The position numbers and the translations under genes were made by a program. A stretch of DNA of 64,000 bases from Diphasiastrum complanatum (taxonomy: Eukaryota; Streptophyta; Lycopodiopsida; Lycopodiales; Lycopodiaceae). Where the stretch lies: positions 51,043,298 to 51,107,297 of the forward strand of contig CM055099.1 of the NCBI GenBank assembly GCA_029204225.1, read 5' to 3'. Numbering within the stretch: position 1 is the stretch's first letter; every line of letters starts with the position of its first letter. Of this stretch, positions 1-12,386 are shown in pieces. Below the pieces are notes generated by a model. That model searched no databases and was not told where the DNA came from. It saw nothing but the letters and a program-made list of their open reading frames with translations.

Positions 1-399
1 TTCCTAAGAAGAATGAAGATTTCTTGGTTTGTAGAAGTCAAATATTCCAAACTTGATGGAGATGGAGCATAAGCCACCGGCCATCAATTTATAGGTCTGA
101 TAGACCTGATAGTGCCCTTAAATCTCATTTAGGGTTGCCCACACTTTGTCGGAGTCATTTCCTTAACATTTGAGGCTCTTTGAAAAAAAGAAAAAAATGC
201 GACTGCATATTTACTCACAATTTCTGACAAGCAAAAAATACGAAAAAGGCGACACTGTTGTCAAACTCCGTGTATTTTTGTAGACTGTGTAAAAACACTT
301 GTAAATCTGTATAAAAACACAAAAAAATCCGCAAAACTGGATAAACAATGGATGAAGATAAAAATTGATTAGTCAATTAGTAAGAAGGAGAATGATTCA
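1..399. other. Intergenic, no gene seen
   Basis: No reading frame of note, no splice-like structure and no recognised repeat. AT-rich with short A runs. The copia RNase H homology to the right begins at about 400, so this is either host DNA or an unrecognisable part of that element. Confidence 0.5.
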
Positions 400-978
<579 letters not shown>

Positions 979-980
<2 letters not shown>

Positions 981-1021
981 AGGGGGAGTGTTGGAATTTG
1001 ATGCTCAGCCTCAATCCACTC
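979..1021 (+). mobile_element. Polypurine tract and 33-bp stub of 3' LTR
   Basis: AAAGGGGGAG (979-988) is a typical copia polypurine tract and is followed at 989 by TGTTGGAATT, a typical LTR start. The first ~33 bp match, in opposite orientation, the LTR start at 4,105-4,137. After about 1,021 the similarity ends and the sequence becomes minus-strand integrase, so the 3' LTR is cut to a stub. Confidence 0.7.
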
Positions 1022-2525
1022 ACTTGTAAAATCCACGAAGTGGTGATGTGATTCGACCCATTGAGGTTCTAACTCATTTTTCGAGTCAATATCAATTTTC
1101 TGGTTTTTGATCCCGGAGCATTTTTCGATACATGGATCAAAAATTTCTTCAATATTTAGATCGAAAATTTCTCGAGCTTTTCCCTTGTGGTTGATAAATC
1201 GATCTTCCACAAAAATGACATCTCTACTCGTAAATGTTTTTTTAGTTTCCAGATTGTAGAGCTTGTATGCCTTGTGATTTGGAGAGTAGCCAATGAAAAT
1301 CGATTTTGTGCTTTTGTCATCCAGCTTCTTTCTTAGATCTTCGGGGATCTGAGCATAAGCAATGCATCCAAACACTCTAATATTCTTGAGTGATGGTTTC
1401 AATCCTGTCCACAGCTCATAGGGTGTCTTGCCATTCAGGGCTTTGGTGATGGATTGATTTTGTAGATACGCAACTGTAGTAATAGCTTTTGTCCAGAATT
1501 TTTTCGAGAAAGAGACAAGGGCCAGCATGCTTTTGGCACTTTCGATGAGTGTCCGATTCTTTCGTTCAGTGACACCATTGAACTGAGGTGAGTAGCTAGT
1601 TGTGAATTGTTAATGTATTCTGTTGGCCTTGCAGAACTCCTTAAATTCTGTGGAAATAAATTCTCTCCCTCCATCTGTGCATAGAGGTTTTATCTTCCTC
1701 TGGGTTTGATTTTTTGCAGATGCCTTGTACTGCATGAAAAATTTGAATGCCTCTCATTTGTTCTTCAGAAAATAGGTTTCAGTCCTTTGAGAGAAGTCAT
1801 TGATGAAGGTTAGGAGGTATAGAGCTCCCCTTTGGAAGCAGTCTACATCGGGCCATAAATGTCCCTATGTACGAGACCTAGCAAGCCTTTGGAAGTATGA
1901 ACTGAGTCATAAATGAACGGACTTCTAGCATGCTTGTTGATTATACAGCTTTCACATGGAGAAGTTGGCTTGCTGAAAGGCAAATCTTGTACTAATATCT
2001 GAGTCGACATTTGGTGAATACTATTGAAGTTCAAATGGCCTAATCTGAAATGCCAAAGCATATCAGTTGATTCAAAAGTAGAAGTGTGAAGAGCTTGACT
2101 GCTGGAAGAATAACAATGGCTGAGTTTGTAAAGATTGCCACTTCTTCTCTCGAAAGCTAAAACTTTTTAGGATTTGTCAGGGATGGTGCAACCGATTGTA
2201 TCAAATTCGACCCTCCGACCCGAATCATTGATTCTGCTAATTGAGAGCAGATTCTTGGTCAGATCTGGAACGTGGAGAATGTTGGACAACAACTTGACTC
2301 GATTCTGACTATTCCTTCACCCTAGATCAAATGTGATGAGTTGTCTCCAAATTGCACAACTTGAGAGTGGATGAAAGATTTATAATCTTTGAACCAGTCT
2401 TGATGGTGAGTCATGTATTGAGTTGCTCCAGAATCAAGATACCAAGAATTAATATCTTGTTGTTCTTCGACCTTGGTCATAAAGACTGCTTCATCTTCCT
2501 CTTGCTACTGGGTCAAAAAACTAGT
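1022..2525 (-). pseudogene. Ty1/copia protease and integrase, broken
   Basis: On the minus strand, in order: an aspartic protease with intact LDSGAT (about 2,450) and an in-frame stop after it; the GAG-pre-integrase zinc finger WHFRLGHLN...CESC (1,843-2,061); an integrase core with TFINDFS, TDGGREF and NGVTERKNR, so the second Asp and the Glu of the DD35E triad are present. The C-terminal part reads VFGCIAY, IFIGYS and DVIF (977-1,528). Breaks include a stop inside TYFLKNK (about 1,770), a TAA near 1,612 and a frameshift near 1,560. Reverse transcriptase is absent: the element ends at the inverted LTR stub. It shares its LTR start with the plus-strand fragment to its left, so both may come from one rearranged element. 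Confidence 0.8.
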
Positions 2526-3382
2526 TGAAGCACTATGTGCTTGTTTGTTGGAACTGCTTCTTCTTCTCATTGTTGAATTTTAAAGTTCTGCAGTCCTTGA
2601 TTTCATGTCCAGTTCTCTTGCAGTATCTGCTGAATAGTTTCTGCTTTGTTTGGAAAGATGAAGTGTTCAAATTTGACCCTGAGCCAGAATTCGATCCAGA
2701 GCCAAAATTCAATCCTGAGTCAAAATTCAACTAAGACTGCATATTGCACTTCTTTTTGGATCTAAACTTTTGATTAATTTTGAATATAGAGCTTGAGGAT
2801 CCAACCCTGAGTCTGAGGAGGATGTAGATTTTTTGATTTCCTCTTGTAGAAGCATCAAAATTGCTCTTGATAGAGTAATTTGCTCCTGGGTCGAAATTAT
2901 CATGGCCCAGTTTTCATAGGCTTCAGGAAGACTCGATAGTAGAGTCATAACAGCATTGGAATCTTCAATGAATGAGCCAATTGCAGCCATTTGCTCCATA
3001 AGATTTTTGAAAGTGTTGATATGACTTGTAACAGTTTCTGCTTCAGATATCTTCAGGTTGAAGAATTTCTTCCTCAAATGTAACTTAGAAGTAACATCTC
3101 TGATATCATGCAGAATTGCTAGAATGTCCCATGCATCATTGGCTGTCTAAGCATTACGTATGTAAATTATCTATGTATCCTTGATATTGAGAGTGATCAT
3201 GGCAAATGCCTTGCTATCTCTCAGTGTCCATTTAGTGATAATGGATGCATCACCTTCTGGCTTGACTTCTGTGCTGTCAACAACGTCCCATAGTTCGTTG
3301 GCTAATAGCATGACTTCATTTTGAGCTTCCAGAGATGATAGTTCCCTCCATCGAGTCTCCTGCTTAGAGAAGACGGATCCAT
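2526..3382 (-). pseudogene. Ty1/copia gag, broken
   Basis: Starts at the ATG at 3,382 (MDPSSLSRRLDGGNYHLWKLKM), the usual copia gag opening with a WKLKM block. Frameshifts and stops follow near 3,300 and 3,160. The 2,727-3,077 frame holds the UBN2-type gag core (LPEAYENW, QEEIKK). A nucleocapsid knuckle at about 2,600 reads YCKRTGHEIKDC; the first Cys of CX2CX4HX4C is replaced by Ser. Gag would form the particle around the RNA. This copy is not functional. Confidence 0.8.
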
Positions 3383-3491
3383 TCTGGCTAAGCGAGATCG
3401 TTGGTAGTAATAATGTTTTCGGAAAAAAAAAAAAAACGTTGTCTTGATAGAAACAAGACTATAATCCGCAATAAAAAACACATTACTGAAA

Positions 3492-3509
3492 TGCCCGCTC
3501 TAATACCAT
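3492..3509 (-). promoter_or_regulatory. Primer-binding site, initiator tRNA-Met type
   Basis: The minus strand reads TGGTATTAGAGCGGGCAT just after the LTR end. The plant initiator-tRNA-Met site is TGGTATCAGAGC; one C-to-T change is seen. This fixes the element's orientation and its LTR boundary at 3,514. Confidence 0.75.
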
Positions 3510-3513
3510 TTAG

Positions 3514-4137
3514 TGAATCAGCAGGAATGAGTGAAAGTTGATGAGCGAGCTTGGTGTAGAATCGGAAGCGCCACAAACAATAGCAGAATATTCAAATTGA
3601 ATGATTTAGACAAACGCTCAATGAACCAATACAGTAGTGAGACTGAGAATTACACTGTGATTAATATTAACAATGAGTACAACTACTCGAAGTAATAACT
3701 TCAACTTGTTGAGCGTGATAATGCTGGCTACAGAAACTCAAAAACCAGAAGAAGTTTTCTGATGAAGTTTATTACTTAACTAACTTCCTATCCATAGCTT
3801 AAAGGTCTATTACAAAATATCTTCTTCTTGTTAAATATCTAATTAGCATTTATTGCTAACTGCCTCATTTATTACAATCGCCCCTGAATGAATAAAGTAG
3901 GCAAAATTTCCGCGAATCGGATTTCTAACCGATAGTATCAAAATTTACATTGTATCAAAAATTACAATGACTAAAAAAAAATAGGATTTTTCGAGTCAAT
4001 ACGGTATCAAAAAATTCTAGAAAGTTTGATCCTGAATTTTCCTGTCTTATGCTCAGAAATTCAAGCCTTCTGTTTTCTGGTTTTTCAGGATGCTCATTAA
4101 TGAATGGATTTGAGGCTGAGCATCGAATTCCAATACA
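3514..4137 (-). repeat. 5' LTR of the minus-strand copia element
   Basis: On the minus strand the LTR runs from TGTATTGGAATTCGATGC at 4,137 to a CA end at 3,514, about 624 bp, followed by the primer-binding site. Only one full LTR is present; the partner end survives as the inverted stub at 989. Confidence 0.7.
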
Positions 4138-4229
4138 AGGGACAGTCAAATTAGATGGAAAATGTTGTAGAACAACTGATCAGACAGATCTTGATTCTAC
4201 TAACAAAGCGCGCAATATGCTTGACAAAG
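4138..4229. other. Short spacer between two copia elements
   Basis: About 92 bp between the minus-strand LTR and the probable start of the next LTR. No gene is seen. Confidence 0.35.
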
Positions 4230-5150
4230 GATGAAAAAGAAACGAACACGAACTCGAAACATTTCTATTCGTGACCAACTCGAAAAGATTCACGAAGGAT
4301 TCACGAAATTTGTCTTGCAGTCAACTCGAAAGATTCGCGAAACAGTTTCTTGTAGGAGCTCGTGGCTTTCTTGTTAAAGCTCGAAAGATTTGCAAACAGA
4401 ATCTTGTCGTGAAATTTTCCTGTTTCTTGTTCAAGCCTCGGTTTTTGCTAAATTGTCGCGAACAATTCGTGAAATCTTCTGGACTATTCTTTAAGCTCAC
4501 CTTTTGTGAAACTATCTCGAACAGTTTGTGAAATATTCTAGATTTCTTCTTCAAACTCAAGAATTGTCATCTATCGCAAACAATTTGCGAAAGACAAAAA
4601 TGTCATGAAGAGACAAGTGTCGTAAACAATTCACTAAATACGAAGCTAAGATGAAGAGATAAACCATCACAAATTATTCACGAACATAGTTTATTCGAGT
4701 CTGAAAACAGAGCGTCTATTTGAATATCAACCGTCATAAACAGTTAGATATCTACTATTATAGCATTAAAAGGCCAAAAGACCTGTAAATAAAAGGCCAA
4801 AGGACCTGGCATGTAATAATATAAATACATGTGCACTACTCGTTGTAGCTCACTCAATTAGAGACACAACAGCGAGATAAGACAACAAGAGATGTATATT
4901 GATGAATCAAATTCAGAGTTATAAAAATTCATTTTTGATCAATATTTTCTTATTGTCTAAATTGTCTAAATTGTCTTAAGTTATCTCTTACTTCCACATA
5001 TAACTTCCGCACGTATATTCAATCAGAACTAATACTGTTCTATTAGTACATAGATCAGATACAATCGCGATTGAAGACACTGATATTAGTTTGATTTATT
5101 CAAACTTGCATCGTGTTATCTGTGGAAGAATAATTACTATTTTTCCTACA
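4230..5150 (+). repeat. 5' LTR of second copia element
   Basis: The right end is well fixed: CTACA at 5,146-5,150 is followed by a Met-type primer site. The left end is uncertain; TGAAAAAGAAACG at 4,230 is a guess because no second LTR exists for comparison. A TATA-like stretch (AATATAAATA) lies near 4,819. The left half holds a degenerate ~58-bp tandem repeat. Confidence 0.55.
4325..4612 (+). repeat. Degenerate ~58-bp tandem repeat in LTR
   Basis: Five diverged units begin with CTC at 4,325, 4,380, 4,437, 4,496 and 4,556 (spacing 55, 57, 59, 60). Each carries a near-palindromic core of the type TCGCGAA or TCGTGAA, and most end in TTCTT followed by AAGC or AAAC. It lies in the U3 part of the LTR, where retrotransposon enhancers are found, so an enhancer role is plausible but inferred. 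Confidence 0.6.
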
Positions 5151-5151
5151 G

Positions 5152-5163
5152 TGGTATCAGAGC
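5152..5163 (+). promoter_or_regulatory. Primer-binding site, initiator tRNA-Met type
   Basis: TGGTATCAGAGC, an exact match to the plant initiator-tRNA-Met complement, two bases after the LTR end. A partial second copy (CAGTGGTATC) follows about 25 bp later. Confidence 0.85.
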
Positions 5164-5265
5164 ATACAGAATTAAAGTTGATACAGTGGTATCTTTGCAT
5201 TCCTCTCAACATTCTTCATACATCCATCAATAAGCCGCTATCTGGAGCTTATTCAGAATTAAAAG

Positions 5266-6187
5266 ATGTCATCGATCACCAATATTCAAGCTAAGATCAC
5301 TACAATCTTGGACCCAGAAGATTCAAACTACTTGATTTGGAAATTAAAGACTTCACTCTTGTTGAAGGGCGAAGTTCTATGGCAATGGGTAGAACCAATT
5401 GAGGAGAAGCCAGGAGCTACTCCTGACAAAGGACTTCAATGGAGTTTAAAAAATGACAAAGCTATAGCAATTATTGCGTCTTCAGTGCATGACAATATAA
5501 TGCTAGATCTTACATCAATTTCAAACACAAAGGATTTACGGAAAGAATTGCAAACCAAGAATGAAACTCGATCTCGTAATCAGATCATTTCTTGGAAGAC
5601 CAATTAACTTACCTACAGTGGAAAGACAAAGACTTGAACACATTCGTACGAAAGATTAAAGATCAGTTTATTTCCTTGCAGAATTATGGTACAAAAAATA
5701 CAATTTCTAAGGAAAATAAACTTAGTTATTTTCTTCGAGCCCTACCCAGGTCATTCCACACAACTTAAACTTATTGGCGAAAGATGCGACAATGGCACTT
5801 CAAAAGGAAATAGACGGAGTTAAGGAGGAATTAGAAGCTTGTGAACGCTATGATGACAATGGTGATTCAGAAAATGCTGTATTTACTCAAAAGAATAAAT
5901 CTTCTAAGAAGTCTAAGTTTAAGAGGGAGTCATCTAAGAAGAATGAGTCTAAGACTAATGAACAACAGTCTGGGAAACAACAGAAGAATTTTGGTGATAA
6001 GAAGATCTACAACATATGCAGAAGATCAGGTCACATAGAAAAAAAGTGTTGGTTAAATCCAAAGATTGAATGCGTTCATTGTCATAAACGGGGTCATGCA
6101 GCAGTAGACTGTTATCAGAATTCTAGAAACCAAACGGAGAGAATCGAAGTGAACCTTCAGATTCAAACTATGTCGAAGACAAAGTAG
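5266..6187 (+). pseudogene. Ty1/copia gag, second element
   Basis: Begins at ATG 5,266 (MSSITNIQAKITTILDPED) with the usual gag opening YLIWKLKTSLLLKGE. Reading shifts frame near 5,600 (YLQWKDKDLNTFVRKIK) and again near 5,770. The 5,774-6,187 frame is a Lys-rich linker plus two CCHC knuckles: the first has lost its first Cys (IYNICRRSGHIEKKC), the second is intact (CVHCHKRGHAAVDC). Two frameshifts and one stop make it non-coding as it stands. Confidence 0.8.
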
Positions 6188-6865
6188 AATGCTCGAGAGC
6201 AGCAGAAGACAGGGCAACAAGGAATTCAGCAGCTTATATTAGTACTGATCTATGTTGTTCATCTAATTCAATTCGAGAAGTAGTACTTGATTCGAGAGCC
6301 ACCTCACATTTTGTTTCCTCGAAACAAATTTTGTCTGAGTATAAGAAGACAAATTATTCGAGATTCATTATACTTGGAGACGGTTCTAAACATGTGGTTG
6401 ATGGAACTGGTGTATTATGGCTAGACACAGACTAGGGAGACAAGAAACTGGAGGAAGTTCTCTATGTCCCTACTCTTGATAAAAATCTTCTATCTGTTGC
6501 AAAGATAGTCAATACAGGCATGAAGGTAATCTTCACGAAGAACTCTTGTAAACTGTTCGAGGAAGATTCTGATAACCTGGTTGCTAAAGGCAACAGAGAA
6601 GGAAATTTATATCACTTGAAAATTTGAACTCAAATCAAACAATCAATCAAACTCAGGAATCGGCAGATGTACTGTGGCACAAGAGGCTATGTCACATGAA
6701 CATGGAAGCCTTGTACCAAGCCAATAAAAGTCAGAGAATTCAAGGAGTCGAAATCAAAAGTAGAGATATTCGAACTACATGTGAATCCTGTCTTAAAGGC
6801 AAGATGACTAGAACACCTTTTAGTAAGGATGTTTATAAAGCAACTGAGGCACTTAATTGCTGAGG
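6188..6865 (+). pseudogene. Ty1/copia protease and GAG-pre-integrase, truncated
   Basis: The aspartic protease is present, but its catalytic DSGAT motif reads DSRATSHF, so Gly is changed to Arg. KNLLSVAKI and an in-frame TAG (about 6,435) follow. The 6,624-6,863 frame is a GAG-pre-integrase zinc finger (LWHKRLCHMN...CESCLKGK). Homology stops abruptly at about 6,865, before the integrase core, where unrelated sequence begins. Confidence 0.8.
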
Positions 6866-7061
6866 GTAATGACCTTGTCTTTTCATCATTAAAAAAAAAA
6901 GGATTTTTCTCCACTGCTCCAATCAACATCCTAAAAAGCCATTTTAGTTTTGTTTTATTTAAATCAACATCCTAAAAACAAATTAGTGCTCAATTTGTTG
7001 AGGAAGAGAAAGAAAACTACACAAAAATTCAAAGCTATAGCTAAAGTAATGGTTGATAGAC
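6866..7061. other. Spacer, no gene seen
   Basis: About 200 bp between two truncated copia elements. It contains a short repeated phrase, ATCAACATCCTAAAAA, at about 6,922 and 6,964. Otherwise nothing is recognised. Confidence 0.5.
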
Positions 7062-8211
7062 TTAGAAGTTTTGCCCTACACTAAGTAAGTTCTTAGAGAT
7101 GCTAGGAATGTAAAGTACACCATCTATCTTGATCTTCTTTGGAGATCCCAAGCATAAAGGTATTGATCCTACTCCTTCTAATTTACAAGCACAATCATTT
7201 GATGTAAAAATTGACTTGATAGGACCATCATAAGCTGAGAAAGTTGAAAAATAGTCCCTCTTACTTGTCGTGTGGGAGCTAGCCCCACTATCTATCCACC
7301 AAGGGTCTTCTCTCATTCTTGAAGATGAAAAACTTGACATCATGAGAGAGTCTTCATGTGAACTCTCCTGCTCTTCTTGGTGTAGGTTTGCTTGACTTTG
7401 AGCTTGCTTCCTTTTGAAGCACTCAGAGGCATAATGCCCCATCTTGCTACAAAAGTAGCTCTGATCTTTGACTTATCCTTCTTGGGCTTGCTTGAGCTTG
7501 GAGTTGAAGATCCTTCTTGATCTTCACCTTGACTTGGTTCTTCTTGAATGCACCTCCTTTGCCTTTGGATTTTCTTTTGCCCTTGATGAAAAGGGCCGTG
7601 TCACCTCCATCATTGAGAGAGAGTTTCTCCATCCTCGACTTGATGTGTGTTCTCCTACTCTCCTCGGACATGAGGACTCCTTGGAGATCTTCAAGAGAGG
7701 GCAATTTGCCCATGATTGCCTAGCCGTGCACCAAGTTAGCAAAATGACACACTTAGTCTATTCAAAATCAATTGAACAAGTTCACACTCCTTAATAGAAT
7801 CTCCTATGTAAGCAAGCTCCTTGTTTAAATCTCTCAAAACATATGAATGACCACTCTCTCCCTTGGCTTGGAAGCATGGAAGGATTTGGTTCTTCAAGGA
7901 TAGCAACCTTGAAGTGTTCTTAGATTCATATATTGAAGAGTTTCCCATGCTTCTTGAGCCGAGGTGCAAGCACCTACCTCCTTAAGAAACTCCTTTGCTA
8001 AATTCATTTTAATACAATGGAGAGCAATCTTGCATCTCTTCTTGTATTGTGTAGCTTCTTGAGTGTGAATGGGCTCATGCAATTCATTACTCACAATTTC
8101 CAATAGATCTTGAAAAACAAGAATAGACTCCATTCTTAGCTTCCAAATAGAGTAATTAGAAGCATTCAATCTATCATTTGGATCTAAGAGATATGCATTT
8201 ATGGAAGCCAT
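7062..8211 (-). pseudogene. Ty1/copia gag and protease, truncated
   Basis: Starts at ATG 8,211 (MASINAYLLDPNDRLNASNY), nearly the same opening as the element at 23,481. The rest lies in several frames (7,894-8,211; 7,736-7,969; 7,447-7,713; 7,062-7,442). Only the end of the knuckle (GHYASECFKRK) is in the last frame. The protease has an intact WWIDSGASSH and ends at KNLLSVG, where homology stops. It is the same family as the copia element at 22,221-28,107 but more decayed. Integrase and RT are missing. Confidence 0.8.
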
Positions 8212-9400
8212 CTCTCTCTAGTCAAGAGCTTGATCAGAAAAAATGGATGCAAAATCAAAATCTAGCTATCCCACTACTTAGGGACTTAAGAAGAATCAAA
8301 CCTTGACCTCTCAACAAGATCCTACTTGATTTTGAGCTAAATCAAATCTATTTGAAACAAGAAAAATGGAAACTAGCTTGAATTGGAGTAAAAATTGGAT
8401 GTAGAATTGCCTCCTCCTTGATCTCGACTTCACAAGATACTTGGATTCATCTGACCTGAACCAAAAGGAATCAAATGCACATAAATGCCTCTTCAAATCA
8501 TTCCTATAACAGGTTGAATCACTATGCAATAATTAATCCAAACTATTTCACCAAAACAAGCAAAAGTGATCACAATCTTATCTAGAATTGCAATATATGA
8601 TGAGTACTTTTCAAAAATCTTGGGCTGACCCTAAAAATGACTTTCAAGGACCTTAATATGCCTAAGAACGACCTATTACAGCACCAAGAATGGTGATCTA
8701 CCTTCCTATTGAATGATTGAAAATTATTCTTTGTGATGGACTCCACAAATCGAGTAGCATCAAAAAGAAGGAAGCACAAAAAAAAGTTGCTATTTTGATC
8801 CAATTGATAAGAGATGACCTCAACTCGGATTTTGAAGCTAATAGAACTATAAATAAAATTCCATTCGATCCCTCTTCACTCAATTACATCAAAAATTGAA
8901 GGTGCTAATCATAGATTATGTCTAGACAACAATCATATGCTTGAATTGCATCAAAATCTATTATCCGGCATGATTTATAGCTCATTTCTTGGATTCAGCA
9001 AAATAAGTTCAATTGATCCTAGAAATTATGGAGAAAGCACCTAATTAAGGTCCAAACAATATCCAATAGCTAGGTAAGAAATCAATCTATTGATTTCTAG
9101 CAACTCCACAAATTGGCTCCAAAATCATGCAAAATCCCTCCCAAGTGTGGATGTACGGCCTACTGTAGCATGTGTATTGTACCATCACCATCCAAACCTT
9201 CTAATGATTACAAAAAACCATATTCCAATGGCAATCATCAAGCAAATGATAGACCAAAACTATTCATGAAGGAAAATCTCAATTTTACTCATCATTGGGG
9301 CTCGAGAGATCCAAAACAATGTAAAATTGAGTTTCCATCTATGCTATTGTTTTAGTTGCCATGTTAATGACATATATTTTGTGCTCTAGCTTAGATAATT
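8212..9400 (-). mobile_element. Probable leader and decayed LTR of the minus copia
   Basis: Just upstream of the gag start the minus strand has AAGTCCCTAAGTAGTGGGAT, matching the leader of the relative at about 23,390. Farther out, GGCCGTAC (minus, about 9,150) lies ~945 bp from the gag ATG. In the relative the same word, part of the LTR, lies ~980 bp from its ATG. This suggests the region holds leader plus LTR. No primer-binding site could be found, so the boundary is a guess. Confidence 0.35.
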
Positions 9401-12112
9401 TTCAAATGCACTGTTTTCAGAGTTATGCGTCTTGTGATTACTCCTTAACTACAAGCTTTCTGTGTGATAATTTTTTATGATCTGTAGCATGCTTGTGTAC
9501 ATTAATCTTATAACTTTTCAAGACATTACTTTGTGGTGTTGTTTCTACACTATTTGCACTTTCAATGTATGGTGATTTATGACTTGATGGAAAGCTAAAA
9601 ACATTTAATTTCTAGGTCTTGGTAGGTGGCTACACCATCAGATTTAAGTTTGATCATAAATCCTTGCGACAAGTGGAGCTCTTGCCAAGGCAAGCTAGAT
9701 TTGAATTGATTTTAAGTCATTATTTTAATAGTTTATGCTTATTTGTGAGACCTCCATCACTTTCTAATCATTCATTTTTAGGCATTTTGCATGGATGTGA
9801 ATACCACCCATGGTAGCTACCCCCAAAACAACATGTTACCTAGAATTTTAATGTCTCAATCTACATTATGGTGACTGGACACATGCCTTTCATTCTTTTG
9901 TCAAGATGGGAATTGCAAACTCTGTAAAATGGTTTTGTATGACAAATAGACACCAAATGTTATAGTAAATGATTGGCTTAAAGAGTTCTTCAATAAGTAA
10001 TAAGCTGGTTAGGCCTCCTTTCCTCTCCATGATGTCGAGGCTCGACTCCAATTTCAGCACACAAATAAGGACCTAGAAGAGAAAACATGTCGGAGGGATT
10101 GTTGGATGGCTTGACTTCAAGGGATGGAGTTATATCACACTTGAGCTCACATAGATATACAAGATCAAAACAAGTATGCTTAAAGGGATGAAAGTTCATA
10201 TTTTTTTAACAAACATATTGGGCTTTGAACATTCTTTCTTCAACATAAAACAAAAGTGAAACTCTTTTGCAATTCAAAGATGGAATGTAGATTTTGTTTG
10301 TTTTCTCTCAAAAATATTGATTTTGTAAAGTCATAAATTAGTGCATGATTTAAATTGACAATTCTGGTAGTATTGGAATGGAGAATAACAATAATTTTGT
10401 ACCCATGCTAGTCTTCACTCCACTTGGATTCAACAAGGGATGACAAGAAGGCCAAATTTTGCTGTGTGCAAAATGACAATGATGTAGTTCATATTTGGTA
10501 GTCGGATTATTGAGACTTTGATCGCCCTCCAAATGGAATACTTGGAAGGCCAAGCTAAGTTCAAAGAAGTGAGACAAGGACTACAATGCATAAAATCACA
10601 ATATTTAAAGGTCTAACAATTGTGCATAATTGAGACAAGGACTTGTACAAGGAGAGTTTTGCAAAATTATGCCAGAATTGTAAACTATGAGATACGGTGT
10701 GAATCTCTTTCTTGGAGACACTTATCATTGTGACAAGGGACCACACGCTCAATACGTCATTCAACATGATACTCAATATGTCATACAAAATGTTAATGTG
10801 TATCTTCAATTTTGGGTTTGCATGGATATCCTACTTTGAGCATTTGTCATGATCGACAAAGTCCCATAGGGTGGATCCTCTTTCTGTGGCTTAATTTGAG
10901 AGCTTAAATAATTATCTAATAAAGCTCAAGTTTTTTTTTTTTCTTCGAGAACCATTTTCGTCCCATTTCCAACATAACCATTTCTCTTCTTTTCTAACCT
11001 TCAACTTCCATCAATTTCCTATCACAATTTGACTAGAAAAAATTAAATCCTTTTCATCTTGAGACAATTACTTTTTTATTACCTACAAAATTGGCATATC
11101 AAAATTGAAATTCACTGACTGGCTATTGGACACTAATGGATACTATTGGCTTTTGGTGATTAACACTAGTGCTCAAGAAAAATCATTTATTCTTAATAAT
11201 AAACCTACCAAAATGGAAATTGACCTATCTTAAACAAATAATTTGTAGGTTTTGAAAATGTGCATGTTTTGCCCCTTTTGTAGGTGATAAGTTTACCAAC
11301 TTTATATCTCTAGACATACATTTCAATGTGCAAGTTTTCAATGCTTTTTTACATTACAACAAACAAAACTAGCATACCTTAGTGGCAGAATTTTGTAGGT
11401 TTATAAGTTTTCTCTTTGACTCTTATCTTGATTCTTCCGATGGGAGTGGCAAATTAAAGTTGGTCATGGTTTTATGCGGTCCAATATCATGTTGTTGCTC
11501 AAATCTTGTGTTCTAAAAGTGCTATGCTCATCTCACAATCCAATGGAGAAATGTACTTCCTTCTAAGTTTTGCGATATCAAATCTTTGGCATAACAACAA
11601 ATGCACTGTCGCCCTACAAACAAAGTCGAGATGAAAGTAACCCAAATATCAAAATACTATAATTTCAATTGATTGAAATTAAGTCAGATAAGTTTTCAAC
11701 CTTTGGCTTTTAAAAAACCCTATTGCACTTAAGCACCAATGAGTTTCTTGTACAATGCAAAGCTCGATAGGGGGGCTTTTTCCAATGTTTGATACCGACC
11801 TTACGAATTGTTTCTCAAACCTTGGAAATAGCACTTTTTCATGGGGCAAAAAATCATGTAGGTCATTTTTACTATCCATTAGCCTAGTTTCTCAAATTGT
11901 GCAAGGCTTCGAGGTCTGAGGTTTTCCATGGTTTAAAAATCATGGAGACATCTTGTTTTTACATGGTAAGTTTGTGTTCTTCTTTACCTACTTAAGATAT
12001 ACTTGGTCGTTCTTGTGGCCATGATGGGCTTGAAAAGCATGTCCCTTCTTAGAATGAAAGGCTTAATTATCTTGTATGTTCTCATATCTATACTGCATTG
12101 GAATTAAACCCT

Positions 12113-12116
<4 letters not shown>
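9401..12116. other. Long intergenic stretch, no gene seen
   Basis: Only short unconnected frames occur, with no recognisable motifs, no convincing exon series and no LTR features. AT-rich with many poly-T/poly-A runs. It may be host spacer or very old repeats. Confidence 0.5.

Positions 12117-12165
<49 letters not shown>
12117..12165. repeat. (GA)n microsatellite
   Basis: Perfect GA array of about 49 bp, forming the tail of the SINE-like repeat. Confidence 0.95.
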
Positions 12166-12167
<2 letters not shown>

Positions 12168-12245
12168 CTTGTTGGTGCAGAGAATTGAACGTGGGTGGGT
12201 GACCCCAATTGAAGCATGATACATCAACTCACCACATGTCGGAAT
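12117..12245 (-). mobile_element. Candidate tRNA-related SINE with (TC)n tail
   Basis: On the minus strand: TGGTGAGTTGAT (12,234-12,223) fits a polymerase III A box, and about 31 bp on GTTCAATTC (12,190-12,182) fits a B box. A short body then runs into a (TC)n tail (plus strand GA, 12,117-12,165). A related copy lies at 56,144-56,350, with the same GTGGGTGGG core and also a (TC)n tail. Box spacing and order fit a tRNA-derived SINE. No target duplication was established. Confidence 0.4.
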
Positions 12246-12386
12246 ATCACAAAGAGGAAACAAAATCCAAATGAGCTTGAAACAAAATCCAAATGAGCTC
12301 ACGACTTATTGAACGACGACTATTGTTGATGGGTTTTGCTCTGCATAATTCCTGTCAAATTATGAAGGGGGGAAAAATTTGGATAG

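Noticed and set aside
989-4137. DNA transposon with 33-bp terminal inverted repeats
   Set aside because: The inverted ends are LTR starts, and the interior is ordinary copia gag and integrase. A rearranged LTR element explains it better.
9113-9355. 80-codon Cys/Pro-rich frame
   Set aside because: It starts in sequence that resembles the decayed LTR of the minus-strand copia and shows no domain.
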